From: Cladorhizidae sp. MBARI D1340-BT2
Taxonomy: Eukaryota > Porifera > Demospongiae > Poecilosclerida > Cladorhizidae
Assembly (NCBI GenBank): GCA_028752905.1
Contig: JAQNBH010000015.1
Span: forward strand, 18,141,510-18,205,509
DNA: 64,000 nt
Direction: 5' to 3'
Translations under genes and position numbers: made by a program
The notes under the pieces: generated by a model
Databases searched by the model: none
What the model was told of the DNA's origin: nothing
What the model saw: the letters and a program-made list of their open reading frames with translations, nothing else
Shown: positions 39,401 through 49,134 of the stretch, in pieces
How positions within the stretch are numbered: position 1 is the first letter of the stretch
Layout: each line of letters opens with the position of its first letter

Positions 39401-42259
39401 GGACAGTCATTAGGCACATCAACATGGCACAGAACAGAAGAATAATCAAACATGCACACAGGACAGTCATTAGGCACATCAACATGGCACAGAACAGAAT
39501 AATAATCAAACATGCACACAGGACAGTCATTAGGCACATCAACATGGCACAGAACAGAAGAATAATCAAACATGCACACAGGACCGTCATTAGGCACATC
39601 ACATGGCACAGAACAGGAGAATAATCAAACATGCACACAGGACAGTCATTAGGCACATCAACATGGCACAGAACAGAAGAATAATCAAACATGCACACAC
39701 GGCAGTCATTAGGCACATCAACATGGCACAGAACAGAAGAATAATCAAACATGCACACACGGCAGTCATTAGGCACATCAACATGGCACAGAACATAAGA
39801 GTAATCAAACATGCACACACGGCAGTCATTAGACACATCAACATGGCACAGAACAGAATAATAATCAAACATGCACACATGACAGTCATTAGGCACATCA
39901 ACATGGCACAGAACAGAAGAATAATCAAACATGCACACAGGACAGTCATTAGGCACATCAACATGGCACAGAACAGGAGAATAATCAAACATGCCCACAC
40001 GGCAGTCATTAGGCACATCACCATGGCACAGAACAGAAGAATAATCAAACATGCACACAGGACAGTCATTGGGCACATCAACATGGCACAGAACAGAAGA
40101 AGAATCAAACATGCACACAGGACAGTCATTAGGCACATCAACATGGCACAGAACAGGAGAATAATCAAACATGCACACACGGCAGTCATTAGGCACATCA
40201 ACATGGCACAGAACAGAAGAATAATCAAACATGCACACACAGCAGTCATTAGGCACATCAACATGGCACAGAACAGAAGAATAATCAAACATGCACACAC
40301 GGCAGTCATTAGGCACATCAACATGGCACAGAACAGAAGAATAATCAAACATGCACACAGGACAGTCATTAGGCACATCAACATGGCACAGAACAGAAGA
40401 ATAATCAAAGGACAGTCATTAGGTACATCAACATGGCACAGAACAGAAGAATAATTAAACATGCACACACGGCAGTCATTAGGCACATCAACATGGCACA
40501 GAACAGAAGAATAATCAAACATGCACACATGACAGTCATTAGGCACATCAACATGGCACAGAACAGGAGAATAATCAAACATGCACACAGGACAGTCATT
40601 AGGCACATCAACATGGCACAGAACAGAAGAATAATCAAACATGCAGTCATTAGGCACATCAACATGGCACAGAACAGAAGAATAATCAAACATGCACACA
40701 GGACAGTCATTAGGCACATCAACATGGCACAGAACAGAAGAATAATCAAACATGCAGTCATTAGGCACATCAACATGGCACAGAACAGAAGAATAATCAA
40801 ACATGCACACAGGACAGTCATTAGGCACATCAACATGACACAGAACAGAAGAATAATCAAACATGCACACATGACAGTCAGTAGGCACATCAACATGGCA
40901 CAGAACAGGAGAATAATCAAACATGCACACAGGACAGTCATTAGGCACATCAACATGGCACAGAACAGGAGAATAATCAAAACATGCACACAGGACAGTC
41001 ATTAGGCACATCAACATGGCACAGAACAGAAGAAGAATCAAACATGCACACACGGCAGTCATTAGGCACATCAACATGGCACAGAACAGAACAATAATCA
41101 AACATGCACACAGGACAGTCATTAGGCACATCAACATGGCACAGAACAGAATAATAATCAAACATGCACACACGGCAGTCATTAGGCACATCAACATGGC
41201 ACAGAACAGAACAATAATCAAACATGCACACAGGACAGTCATTAGGCACATCAACATGGCGCAGAACAGAAGAATAATCAAACATGCACACACGGCAGTC
41301 ATTAGGCACATCAACATGACACAGAACAGAACAATAATCAAACATGCACACAGGACAGTCATTAGGCACATCAACATGGCACAGAACAGAACAATAATCA
41401 AACATGCACACAGGACAGTCATTAGGCACATCAACATGGCACAGAACAGAAGAATAATCAAACATGCACACAGGACAGTCATTAGGCACATCAACATGGC
41501 ACAGAACAGAAGAATAATCAAACATGCACACAGGACAGTCATTAGGCACATCAACATGGCACAGAACAGAAGAATAATCAAACATGCACACAGGACAGTC
41601 ATTAGGCACATCAACATGGCACAGAACAGAAGAATAATCAAACATGCACACACAGCAGTCATTAGGCACATCAACATGGCACAGAACAGAAGAATAATCA
41701 AACATGCACACACGGCAGTCATTAGGCACATCAACATGGCACAGAACAGAAGAATAATCAAACATGCACACAGGACAGTCATTAGGCACATCAACATGGC
41801 ACAGAACAGAAGAATAATCAAACATGCACACAGGACAGTCATTAGGCACATCAACATGGCACAGAACAGAATAATAATCAAACATGCACACATGACAGTC
41901 ATTAGGCACATCAACATGGCACAGAACAGAAGAATAATCAAACATGCACACAGGACAGTCATTAGGCACATCAACATGGCACAGAACAGAATAATAATCA
42001 AACATGCACACATGACAGTCATTAGGCACATCAACATGGCACAGAACAGAATAATAATCAAACATGCACACATGACAGTCATTAGGCACATCAACATGGC
42101 ACAGAACAGAAGAATAATCAAACATGCACACAGGACAGTCATTAGGCACATCAACATGGCACAGAACAGAACAATAATCAAACATGCACACAGGACAGTC
42201 ATTAGGCACATCTGCATGGCACAGAACAGAAGAATAATCAAACATGCACACAGGACAGT
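21410..42259. repeat. Satellite C: 60 bp tandem array, left part
   Basis: About 348 units of 60 bp contain GGCACAGAACAGAAGAATAA, then TCAAACATGC, a variable ACACAGGACA block and GTCATTAGGCACATCAACAT. Two positions carry nearly all variation: AGAAGAAT/AGGAGAAT/AGAATAAT/AGAACAAT and CACAGGACAG/CACATGACAG/CACACGGCAG. Rare units lack 9-17 bp (CATGCAGTCATT, CAAAGGACAG) or gain one A (CAAAACATG). Because 60 is a multiple of three, frames of up to about 1,260 codons stay open on both strands. These are not genes. The array is split at 42,260 by an LTR element and resumes at 45,989. Confidence 0.98.
30780..40918. repeat. Higher-order repeat, 3,513 bp period, within satellite C
   Basis: Rare unit variants recur at exactly 3,513 bp. 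The AACATAAGAG variant is at 32,768, 36,281 and 39,794. CAAAATGG followed by CATGTACACAC is at about 30,957, 34,470 and 37,983. The shortened CAAAGGACAG unit is at about 33,383, 36,896 and 40,409. GTCAGTAGG is at about 33,853, 37,366 and 40,879. One period equals 59 monomers minus 27 bp: two units short by 9, one by 10, one by 1, and two units with one extra base. There are nearly three copies, with the first incomplete on its left. Copies are almost identical, differing at scattered sites (ACCATGG/ACATGG, AGAAGAAGAA/AGAAGAATAA). Confidence 0.9.
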
Positions 42260-42663
42260 TGTTGGGCCCTTAATAGTGGGGAACCCAAGAGTATGCTGCC
42301 ACCAGAGATTCCCTCTCCCTTCTAGGACTAGAGGTTTAGTTCTAGACGTTTAAGAGTTTTAATTCCAAGTTGTAATTTAGAAGAAAGTAGGAAATCTGCC
42401 CGCGCCAGCAACGTTGCCCCTTTAAATAGGTTACAGCCTGCCAGTTTAGGAATGTACACTTACAAGGAACCAATGGGGTGATGAGATGTGGGGTGATGAC
42501 ATGACATCAACACAAGCACACACAAACATAACAGACAGAAATAATCATGAGATAATATGAGATCACACCAATTAACAATAACCAATCCATTCGTCTATGG
42601 TTCACACTACATGTAGTTATATGTCCAGGGTTATAGTATCCCTGTTAGGGCTCGGGCCTAACA
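42260..42663 (-). repeat. 3' LTR (left copy)
   Basis: 404 bp, bounded by TGTTGGGCCC and GGGCCTAACA on the plus strand, the TG...CA ends of LTRs. It sits next to the polypurine tract, so it is the 3' LTR of the minus-strand element. Confidence 0.95.
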
Positions 42664-44393
42664 TTCTCCCCCTCTTGTGGAGGCCGAAGGCCATCTTCGT
42701 TAGTTTCTGGCCAAACCTGCCAAGACAGAGCATCTGCGTTGGAGTTCTTCTCTGCCGCTGTCTTGTCATACATCGCTTGCTTGGGTCTGCTCTCCCTGGG
42801 TCCCACGACAGCTGCCATTGCTTCCATTCTCCCCTTCAGCTGCTGCACCCAGTCTGTGATGGCAATCTCACTGGTGTGTCCTTCAAGCCAAGTCGACTTG
42901 AGAACCTCCAGGGGCCCTCTGACACTCCTGCCATACAGAACCTCAAATGGAGAGAAGCCGGTGACGGAGTGGGGTGTATCCCTGTAAGAGAATAATAGAA
43001 ATTTTAAATATCTATCCCAATCCTTTTTATCCTTAACTGCTTTCTTCAGCATTGCTTTTAGAGAGGCATGCCACCTTTCCAGCATTCCATCACTTTGTGG
43101 GTGGTAGGGTGTGGTCTTGAGATGGTGTATGTTGAGCAGGCAGCAGAGGTGTGTCACTACTCGACCCACAAAGACAGAGCCTTGGTCAGTCAGGATTTCT
43201 GTGGGAATTCCAGTTCTGGAGAAGGTCTCCATCATTGCTTCAGCAACATCTTCAGCCGTGACCCTCCTGAGTGGAATGGCCTCAGGATATTCGGAGGCAT
43301 AGCACATGCTGGTGAGAATATATTTAAATCCTGATTTTGTCCTCTGGAGTGGCCCCACTATGTCAAAAGCAATCTTTTGAAAGGGTTTGGTTATCACAGG
43401 CAGAGGTTGCAAGGGTGCCCTGCTGTGTCTGTGTGGTGCTGCCTTCTGGCAATCTGGACATGATCTGCAATATTCTTGTATATCGAATGATATACCTGGC
43501 CAGGTGAAATGTTTCCTTACCCTCGCCAGAGTCTTCTTCTTTCCGAAGTGGCCACCTGTCGTCAAGTCCGAGTGCGCCATGTTCATCACTGTTGCTCGCC
43601 TTTGTTTCGGCAGAACAATTCTGGTCCATGCTGTGTCCAGCTCATCGGTTTCAGTGTGGGTGAAAAGTTCATCTTCCCAGTGGTAGCCTACCTCACTGTT
43701 GTCTGCCCACACCCGGAGTGGGGCAAGTGAGGGATCCTCGTGCTGTTGCTGAATGAGCTGATACTTGTCTGTAGGTAGGGGATCTGGAAGTGGCTCAGGG
43801 TTTGGCAGGCAGGTGTCTGGCACTGCCTGCTCTGGAGCTGGCACTGTGGAGTCAGCATGGAACAATGAGTCATCCAAATCAAAGATCTCACCTAAGGTCA
43901 GTGGTGTGGCTTGAGACTGCAGAGTGGCAGCTTCGTCCTGCTCCTTTTCCACCTGCTGTTTGGCCCTCTGACTTCTGGTCTGCCTCACAGCAATGTGCTG
44001 TTGTCGACCCTGCTTCTCTAGGTGCAGTAGATAGTCTAGTAATTCTAGGTCGAGACCCAACAATGCATCCACATCTAGTGTGCTAGATACTGCTACCTCA
44101 TAAGTGTCGGAATGTAGTCCCACCTGTAGCTGCACTTTTGCTAGGGGGTATTCATGAGTATTGCTGTCAAACCCAGTCAATCTCACCTTCTCTCCAGTCA
44201 AGTCGTCAGGCTGAACATGCCTGCTGTGCACAACAGTTTGTGCTGCTCCAGAGTCTATGAGCAATCTGGAACAGTGGGAGGAGCCAATGGTGCCTTCAAC
44301 ATAATTATAGAGCTTTCCTTGGCTTTGATGATATAACTCGTCTAACCTGTCTAGGACAGTCTGGTCTCTTATGCCCCCTCTGGCCGCACCCAT
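42645..44393 (-). CDS. pol: Pol: aspartic protease and integrase, RT/RNase H missing
   Basis: 582 codons from ATG 44,393. Aspartic protease: LLIDSGAAQTVV (DSG at 47-49) and ALLGLDL (110-116). A spacer with RQTRSQ follows. Integrase: zinc-binding H274, H282 and C312/C315, then catalytic Asp344 (IAFDIVGPL), Asp403 (ILTDQGSVF) and Glu439 (DGMLERWH), the D,D-35-E arrangement. After the integrase C-terminal start (YDKTAAE, 542-548) the protein jumps to NSNADALSWQVWPETNEDGL. NADALS is the motif that normally ends the RNase H region. The frame ends about at the polypurine tract and 3' LTR. RT and RNase H are absent, yet the frame stays open. Pol overlaps gag by 89 nt in the +1 frame relative to gag. 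Integrase would join element DNA to chromatin in the nucleus; protease would cut Gag-Pol. Confidence 0.9.
   Translation of the reverse strand: MGAARGGIRDQTVLDRLDELYHQSQGKLYNYVEGTIGSSHCSRLLIDSGAAQTVVHSRHVQPDDLTGEKVRLTGFDSNTHEYPLAKVQLQVGLHSDTYEVAVSSTLDVDALLGLDLELLDYLLHLEKQGRQQHIAVRQTRSQRAKQQVEKEQDEAATLQSQATPLTLGEIFDLDDSLFHADSTVPAPEQAVPDTCLPNPEPLPDPLPTDKYQLIQQQHEDPSLAPLRVWADNSEVGYHWEDELFTHTETDELDTAWTRIVLPKQRRATVMNMAHSDLTTGGHFGKKKTLARVRKHFTWPGISFDIQEYCRSCPDCQKAAPHRHSRAPLQPLPVITKPFQKIAFDIVGPLQRTKSGFKYILTSMCYASEYPEAIPLRRVTAEDVAEAMMETFSRTGIPTEILTDQGSVFVGRVVTHLCCLLNIHHLKTTPYHPQSDGMLERWHASLKAMLKKAVKDKKDWDRYLKFLLFSYRDTPHSVTGFSPFEVLYGRSVRGPLEVLKSTWLEGHTSEIAITDWVQQLKGRMEAMAAVVGPRESRPKQAMYDKTAAEKNSNADALSWQVWPETNEDGLRPPQEGENVRPEP
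42664..42676 (-). promoter_or_regulatory. Polypurine tract
   Basis: Reads AAGAGGGGGAGAA on the minus strand and directly abuts the 3' LTR (TGTTAGG). This is the plus-strand DNA primer site of LTR elements. Confidence 0.9.
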
Positions 44394-45477
44394 AACATAT
44401 CACTGGCCTACCATCTGATTTGTTCTTTTCAGGTTCCATCTCCCTGTATGTGGGTGGAGTAGATGGTGTTTTGCTCATGTTCTCCCTCTTGATCGATGGG
44501 TGTGGTGGACTCTGCCTCCAGAATCTTTCGTCCTGATAAGGTAAGGGTTTTTCTCTCCTCCAAGATCGCTCTTCCTGGAATTGGGGGTGTCGCTCATTCC
44601 ACCCATGCCATGGTCTGGTCTGCCTGTCGCTTTGGTGCTTGTAGGCCATCCTCTCCTCCATGAGGTTGGCGTAATCCAGGGTGGCTGTAGGCTTCCTGCT
44701 TCTTACAAAATCAGCATCTTCATAATTAAACATGGACAAAAATTTACCTGTAGTGATTGCTGCTACTGCCTCCTTCGCAGTAGTGCAGCTCTCCAACATC
44801 CTTTCTGCCATCCACTGGAGCTCCCTGATAGTGTCCGTGTATTGCTCCATGGGCTTGCGTTTGTAATCCCAGAAGGCCCTAACACAGGCTTCCTTTGACC
44901 TGCCCATAGCCGTCATCATAGCCTCCTTCAGTGAGGTGTAGGTGCTCTTCGCTTCTGGTGCAACGTGAGCAGTGTAAGTTTGCATAGCCTTACCAGTCAG
45001 CAAGGGTATCAGTCTCTCAATCCAATCTTCTGGAGGAATGTTGGCTCTGGTCATTGTTTCTTCAAACTTAGTGAAGTAGGAGGCGGGTTGATCTGAGTCC
45101 AACCAGTGTGCCATGCTTGCTGCAATCTTCTGCCTCACTTGTCTTTTGTCTCTGGCATCCTCGTGCTCCAGTTTCTGTTGTGCTAACAGTAGCTACTGTT
45201 CCAGCCTGGCTTTCATCTGCTCCTCAAATTTGAGCTGAAGCTTGGCTTCTCTCTCCAATCTCTGTTCTTCCCGGATCTCCTCTTTTTCTTCTCTCTTTCT
45301 CTCCCTTTCCATGGCATCCTGCTGTAGTTGAAACATCTGTTGTGCCAGAATGCCGAGCGTTTGAAATGCCATTGAGTCCAGTGGTTGATTCTCCATAGGT
45401 CTGGGAAATGTGATAGTCTCCTCCCTTGAGTTGAGTACTGTCCTTTCCTCATTCCGGGTGATGTGTCTGGTATCCAT
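44305..45477 (-). CDS. gag: Gag with CCHC zinc knuckle, one in-frame UAG
   Basis: First ATG is at 45,477; the frame is open further, back to the LTR. Residues 1-94 form a charged coiled-coil-like stretch rich in Glu, Arg and Lys. An in-frame TAG lies at 45,193-45,195 (context CAG TAG CTA), after which the same frame continues for over 290 codons. This part has the capsid-like region (YFTKFEETMTRANIPPEDW, then a stretch through LTGKAMQTY and YTSLKEAMM) and a CCHC knuckle CYGCGQRGHKRPDC near the end, which binds RNA. The stop is one transition from CAG or CAA, so a point mutation is the simplest reading; programmed readthrough is possible but unproven. The stop of gag is at 44,305, inside pol. 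Confidence 0.85.
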
Positions 45478-45566
45478 ATTTTGTTGCGAATGTTCGATTT
45501 CAATGGCTGGTACTTTGCTTGTTTCTGCCTTGATCGGGATTTTGCTCCTGATGCTTGCAAAAAGAA

Positions 45567-45582
45567 CCACCGCTGACCACCA
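45567..45582 (-). promoter_or_regulatory. Putative tRNA primer-binding site
   Basis: Two bases inside the 5' LTR the minus strand reads TGGTGGTCAGCGGTGG, complementary to a tRNA 3' end finishing GACCACCA. From memory it is closest to eukaryotic tRNA-Leu 3' ends (CCACCGCTGCCACCA type) with one base difference. The tRNA identity is an inference. Confidence 0.65.
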
Positions 45583-45584
45583 GA

Positions 45585-45988
45585 TGTTGGGCCCTTAATA
45601 GTGGGGAACCCAAGAGTATGCTGCCACCAGAGATTCCCTCTCCCTTCTAAGACTAGAGGTTTAGTTCTAGACGTTTAAGAGTTTTAATTCCAAGTTGTAA
45701 TTTAGAAGAAAGTAGGAAATCTGCCCGCGCCAGCAAGGTTGCCCCTTTAAATAGGTTACAGCCTGCCAGTTTAGGAATGTACACTTACAAGGAACCAATG
45801 GGGTGATGAGATGTGGGGTGGTGACATGACATCAACACAAGCACACACAAACATAACAGACAGAAATAATCATGAGATAATATGAGATCACACCAATTAA
45901 CATTAACCAATCCATTCTTCTATGGTACACACTACATGTAGTTATATGTCCAGGGGGTTAGTATCCCTGTTAGGACTCGGGCCTTACA
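45585..45988 (-). repeat. 5' LTR (right copy)
   Basis: 404 bp, same length as the left copy and about 97 percent identical by eye. It ends at 45,988, directly before the second ACAGT target copy. As the upstream LTR for minus-strand transcription it should carry the promoter, but I could not place a TATA box confidently. Confidence 0.95.
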
Positions 45989-46805
45989 ACAGTCATTAGG
46001 CACATCAACATGGCACAGAACAGAAGAATAATCAAACATGCACACAGGACAGTCATTAGGCACATCAACATGACACAGAACAGGAGAATAATCAAACATG
46101 CACACACGGCAGTCATTAGGCACATCAACATGGCACAGAACAGAAGAATAATCAAACATGCACACACGGCAGCCATTAGGCACATCAACATGGCACAGAA
46201 CAGAAGAATAATCAAACATGCACACACGGCAGTCATTAGGCACATCAACATGGCACAGAACAGAAGAATAATCAAACATGCACACATGACAGTCATTAGG
46301 CACATCAACATGGCACAGAACAGAAGAATAATCAAACATGCACACAGGACAGTCATTAGGCACATCACATGGCACAGAACAGGAGAATAATCAAACATGC
46401 ACACAGGACAGTCATTAGGCACATCAACATGGCGCAGAACAGAAGAATAATCAAACATGCACACACGGCAGTCATTAGGCACATCACCATGGCACAGAAC
46501 AGAATAATAATCAAACATGCACACATGACAGTCATTAGGCACATCAACATGGCACAGAACAGAAGAATAATCAAACATGCACACAGGACAGTCATTAGGC
46601 ACATCAACATGGCACAGAACAGAAGAATAATCAAACATGCACACATGACAGTCATTAGGCACATCAACATGGCACAGAACAGAAGAATAATCAAACATGC
46701 ACACAGGACAGTCATTAGGCACATCAACATGGCACAGAACAGAAGAATAATCAAACATGCACACATGACAGTCATTAGGCACATCAACATGGCACAGAAC
46801 AGAAT
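45989..46805. repeat. Satellite C, right part
   Basis: About 13.6 more 60 bp units in register with the target duplication. They end inside a unit at GAACAGAATAAC, after which unique DNA begins. Confidence 0.96.
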
Positions 46806-47690
46806 AACTAGTTAAAACTAACAATGCGCAGTTAGTAATCCCACCAGGCTCTGTGTGATGTGCATGTGCGCGCACATTTTGCAGACCACATTATAGACAC
46901 AGACAACACGCCATGGAATAACCATAACCCTAGGAGTAGTAACTTGTGTGGGATTACGTAGCGTTTATGTGGAAATTTAAGTTTGTCTGCAAAAATAAAA
47001 ATAAAATAAAAAATAAATTAATTTTTTTTTACTGAAATTCATGGAATTTGTACTTGCGAAACAAGATGCACAACCAGTAGTAGTAGTGAGCCTGGGGAGC
47101 TCTCCTAGTAGATCTACTACAACTAGTGTACGAAGAGGCTAGGCATGGTATTGTTTACATGTAGTAGACTATTTAGCGAACAAAAGCTGGAAGCTATTCT
47201 TGTGAGTGCCACCTTGATACTATCTAGATACATATCAAGCTCTTGTGCTGGAACAAGGACAAATCAAGCAACAGGACGGAGGTTAGTCATGCTACTGAAC
47301 TTGTCGCTGGAGTTCCACGTGAAGGCTAAGCCAATACAAGTAGTGTCGTCTTAGCAGCTGCTGTTGGTCTGGTCTCAAGAAGAACGTCTGAAGATAGTGA
47401 TGAGCAGTTTATAGGAGGAGAGTCGTGCACTGATTTACTACGCTGTATATTCTAATGATGCACCAATCTCCTGGTGATGTGATGCACGCCTTTGGCCGTG
47501 TATGATGTCCCCTCCAGAATTATTCCATCACATGGTGCATGTAGAATTATAGCGTATCGAACGGGAGAAGCCCTCCAACTATCAAGCAAAGCACATTTTA
47601 TCTCGTCAAATGAAAATCAGCACTTTATGACATAATCTTTTGGAGTAGGCAGTCATAATTATGTTTAGTAAGAGTGAGTGATCCACACGG
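46806..47690. other. Unique DNA without recognised gene
   Basis: Includes an A/T-rich tract near 46,990-47,032. A 69-codon plus frame (47,145-47,354) has no recognisable motif. If the minus-strand gene model is right, this lies within its long intron. Confidence 0.5.
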
Positions 47691-48122
47691 ATGGATCTAG
47701 CTGGTCGGCTGGGTTACAGGAGTTCACAGCCATTATGGCGGCAGTATAACACCACAGACGCATTCAATGTGCTAAAAGACGGTTTGCTAAGCATGGCATT
47801 TGAGCACCCATTCAGCAAGAAAATGGTCGCTTAATGGCAAGCACCTCCTGAACCACCAATGAACAACCTGTGCAGACGTCATGCACTTCTTAGAGGTATG
47901 GATGGATTGGTGAGGGAGGGTGGGCTAGCTTGGGATGGGAAACTGTTGGAACTGCAGCAGAGCAGAGCCTGGGAGGACATCCCTTCTGCAAATTTGTCTG
48001 TCACCAGTAATGGAAGAAACAGTGACTTCAGAGCAGCTGGAAGCAATCGACACGTCAATAAATGGAGGCTGGAACCAACACTACATCTAGGACTCCTACA
48101 TGCTCCAACAGACCTACACTAA
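47691..48122 (+). pseudogene. POMP/Ump1-like reading frame with one internal stop
   Basis: One frame from ATG 47,691 to the stop ending 48,122 gives about 143 codons, broken only by TAA at 47,832. Human POMP has 141 residues. Features that could match the proteasome maturation factor family (comparison from memory): DGLLSMAFEHP in the N-terminal half (family: GLLS...HPL), LLRGMDGL (family: LRNIQGL) and IPSANLSV (family: LPSSNLSL or similar). The family's C-terminal GEPHLMVEYK is only weakly echoed by LEPTLHLGLL. POMP assists 20S proteasome assembly. The absence of introns and the stop suggest a decayed retrocopy, but no poly(A) tail is visible. Similarity is modest and may be chance. Confidence 0.35.
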
Positions 48123-48183
48123 GCCACACCCAGCTTCTATTTTCTAAGCAAGTTTTGGCCTTAGCAACATCCTCCCACAGGCA

Positions 48184-48672
48184 AGTTCATGATCTGAGAC
48201 GAGTCTCGTAGGGCCTGCTGAAGCCAACATCGTGAGGAGCAGGAAAGTTCATGATCTGAGATGAGTTTCGTTGGGCCTGCTGAAGCCAACATCGTGAGGA
48301 GCAGGAAAGTTCATGATCTGAGATGAGTCTCGTAGGGCCTGCTGAAGCCAACATCGTGAGGAGCAGGAAAGTTCATGATCTGAGATGAGTCTCGTAGGGC
48401 CTGCTGAAGCCAACATCGTGAGGAGCAGGAAAGTTCATGATCTGAGATGAGTCTCGTAGGGCCTGCTGAAGCCAACATCGTGAGGAGCAGGAAAGTTCAT
48501 GATCTGAGATGAGTCTCGTAGGGCCTGCTGAAGCCAACATTGTGAGGAGCAGGAAAGTTCATGGTCTGAGATGAGTCTCGTAGGGCCTGCTGAAGCCAAC
48601 ATCATGAGGAGCAGGAAAGTTCATGATCTGAGATGAGTCTCATAGGGCCTGCTGAAGCCAACATCGTCAGGA
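48184..48672. repeat. 62 bp minisatellite
   Basis: About eight units of 62 bp contain GTTCATGATCTGAGATGAGT, CTCGTAGGGCCTGCTGAAGC and CAACATCGTGAGGAGCAGGA. Very low divergence between units. Lies about 230 bp downstream, in the minus direction, of the exon at 48,905-49,086. Confidence 0.95.
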
Positions 48673-48775
48673 TCACACTAGAGAAGAGCAAAGACCATTT
48701 CTAGCAAACTTGCTTTTCATTTCAGAGAAAATAAATTAATAATCCAACAAAACCTTTGAAGTCTCTTTTAAATTT

Positions 48776-48862
48776 AATTATATTATTATAATTATTATTG
48801 CTTCTGCTGCTACTACTGCTACTACTACTACTACTACTATCATTATCATCATCATTTCACAG
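48776..48862. repeat. Trinucleotide microsatellite tract
   Basis: ATT/TAT-rich stretch passing into (CTA)n and then ATC repeats. Confidence 0.9.
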
Positions 48863-48904
48863 ATCTTTACGTGAAGCACTCCTCCATTAGACATCATCGC
48901 TTAC

Positions 48905-49086
48905 TTGTGTCTGCAGTTTCAGCACGTCAGGGTGCGAGCAATACTCCAGCGACAGCAGCAGTCTCGGGTGGAACACGACCGACACGTACGCACGCAAGGC
49001 CTCCCAGAAGGGGCCCTGGTGCGATTTGAGTTCCATCACCATTGGCCACATGGTGGCAGTGGATGAGAGCACCAGCTCCAGCCCAC
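48905..49086 (-). CDS. Exon of an unidentified helical-repeat protein
   Basis: On the minus strand GTTGTCTGTCTCAG gives a strong acceptor and CACAA then GTAAGC a strong donor. The 182 nt between read GLELVLSSTATMWPMVMELK, SHQGPFWEALRAYVSVVFHP and RLLLSLEYCSHPDVLKLQTQ, starting in phase 1 and ending in phase 0. The leucine- and aromatic-rich pattern suggests HEAT/armadillo-like helices. The phase-1 start fits the 20 nt exon at 50,140-50,159, and the phase-0 end fits the exon at 21,382. I compared it mentally with large nucleoporins and similar solenoids without a convincing match, so no name is given. Confidence 0.75.
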
Positions 49087-49108
49087 CTGAGACAGACAAC
49101 AGCTAGAC

Positions 49109-49134
49109 AACAACAACAACAACAACAACAACAA
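49109..49134. repeat. (CAA)n microsatellite
   Basis: Nearly nine uninterrupted ACA/CAA triplets just upstream, in the minus direction, of the exon ending at 49,086. Confidence 0.95.

Larger units (their letters stand above)
42260..45988 (-). mobile_element. Ty3/gypsy-type LTR retrotransposon lacking RT and RNase H
   Basis: A 3,729 bp element flanked by a 5 bp target duplication ACAGT (42,255-42,259 and 45,989-45,993). Removing one ACAGT and the element restores an intact 60 bp satellite unit. Its 404 bp LTRs start TGTTAGGCCC or TGTAAGGCCC and end GGGCCCAACA on the minus strand. A primer-binding site and a polypurine tract lie in the expected places. On the minus strand it encodes Gag, an aspartic protease and an integrase, then an RNase H-type tail motif, but no reverse transcriptase or RNase H domain. 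It cannot be autonomous; movement would need RT from a relative. By hand count the two LTRs differ at about 11 of 404 positions (about 3 percent). Confidence 0.93.

Noticed and set aside
21093..46790. Frames of up to about 1,260 codons on both strands (MAQNRRIIKHAH and CACLIILLFCAMLM types)
   Set aside because: They follow from a 60 bp repeat without stops. All such frames change register only where a unit is short or long. No start, splice or domain evidence.
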